The translations under genes were made by a program, and so were the position numbers. The notes under the pieces are model-generated. The model did no database searches and was not told the origin of the DNA. It saw only the letters and a program-made list of their open reading frames with translations. Source: Thuidium tamariscinum (lineage: Eukaryota > Streptophyta > Bryopsida > Hypnales > Thuidiaceae). Taken from it: DNA of 64,000 bases. Shown piece after piece: positions 63,767 to 64,000 of the stretch. The stretch spans positions 32,102,821 to 32,166,820 of the forward strand of contig OX344750.2 of the NCBI GenBank assembly GCA_947034885.2, written 5' to 3'. The number at the start of each line of letters is the position of its first letter. Position 1 is the first letter of the stretch.

Positions 63767-64000
63767 GTAGTTGTCTGAACTTGGAGCCGGAAACCTATGC
63801 AGAGGCACTTAAATGACGTACTGCTTGGCATAAAATGGGACCATTTAATTCCATTTTGGACTCTAGGGTGCATGCAGATAGGAGTACTAATCTACCGGTA
63901 TTAGGGGTTGCTCCTATTCCTCTCAATTTTTAGCCGAAATGCATGGATATGCTCAACGTGTCGTTTATTTTCAGTCTTTTTGGGTTCGAGGTTCTGAGCT

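Overview
The window is nuclear DNA of a land plant. It has AT-rich intergenic sequence, introns with plant-type GT/AG sites, plant-specific gene families and a very dense load of small DNA transposons. Genes are sparse, usually 6 to 20 kb apart. Nothing fixes the species. Few long retroelement reading frames and many inverted-repeat elements are visible; a bryophyte or other non-seed plant is possible, but this is inference.

Layout. 1.5-6.1 kb: a five-exon CACTA (En/Spm, tnp2) transposase that splices in silico to one open frame of about 1,099 codons. 9.3-10.8 kb: a three-exon gene joining a U1/matrin-type C2H2 zinc finger to an Fe(II)/2-oxoglutarate dioxygenase fold resembling TET/JBP nucleic-acid oxygenases. 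12.9-13.5 kb (-): an intronless two-helix membrane protein of unknown family. 21.4-21.5 kb (-): first exon of a twin CX9C protein resembling mitoribosomal mS37/MRP10. 25.2-27.7 kb (-): a three-exon plastid-targeted DUF309 protein. 44.4-46.6 kb (+): a six-exon EMC4 gene, complete. 61.8 kb to the window end (+): the 5' part of an NTMC2T6-like SMP/C2 lipid-transfer tether, cut by the window edge. These host genes are unrelated housekeeping genes and form no operon or cluster.

The rest is mostly mobile-element debris. The main finding is a set of seven elements flanked on both sides by TTAA, six of which have inverted ends reading inward TTAACCC. Five of them are packed between 29.8 and 35.1 kb, one lies at 15 kb and one sits in the last intron of EMC4. 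TTAA target duplication with CCC-type ends is the signature of piggyBac-like transposons, which are scarcely known in land plants. Several of these families share a subterminal motif. Other inverted-repeat families (CATTAG-ended, CACTA-like, Tourist-like, GAGCATCCCCA-ended, long-TIR foldbacks) occur in two or three copies within the window, some nested.

A second candidate of interest is the dioxygenase gene. It is AT-rich like the neighbouring transposase, lies 3.2 kb downstream of it in the same orientation, and has Gln where the family's 2-oxoglutarate-binding Arg would be expected. TET/JBP genes linked to transposons are known from fungi; here the link is only proximity.
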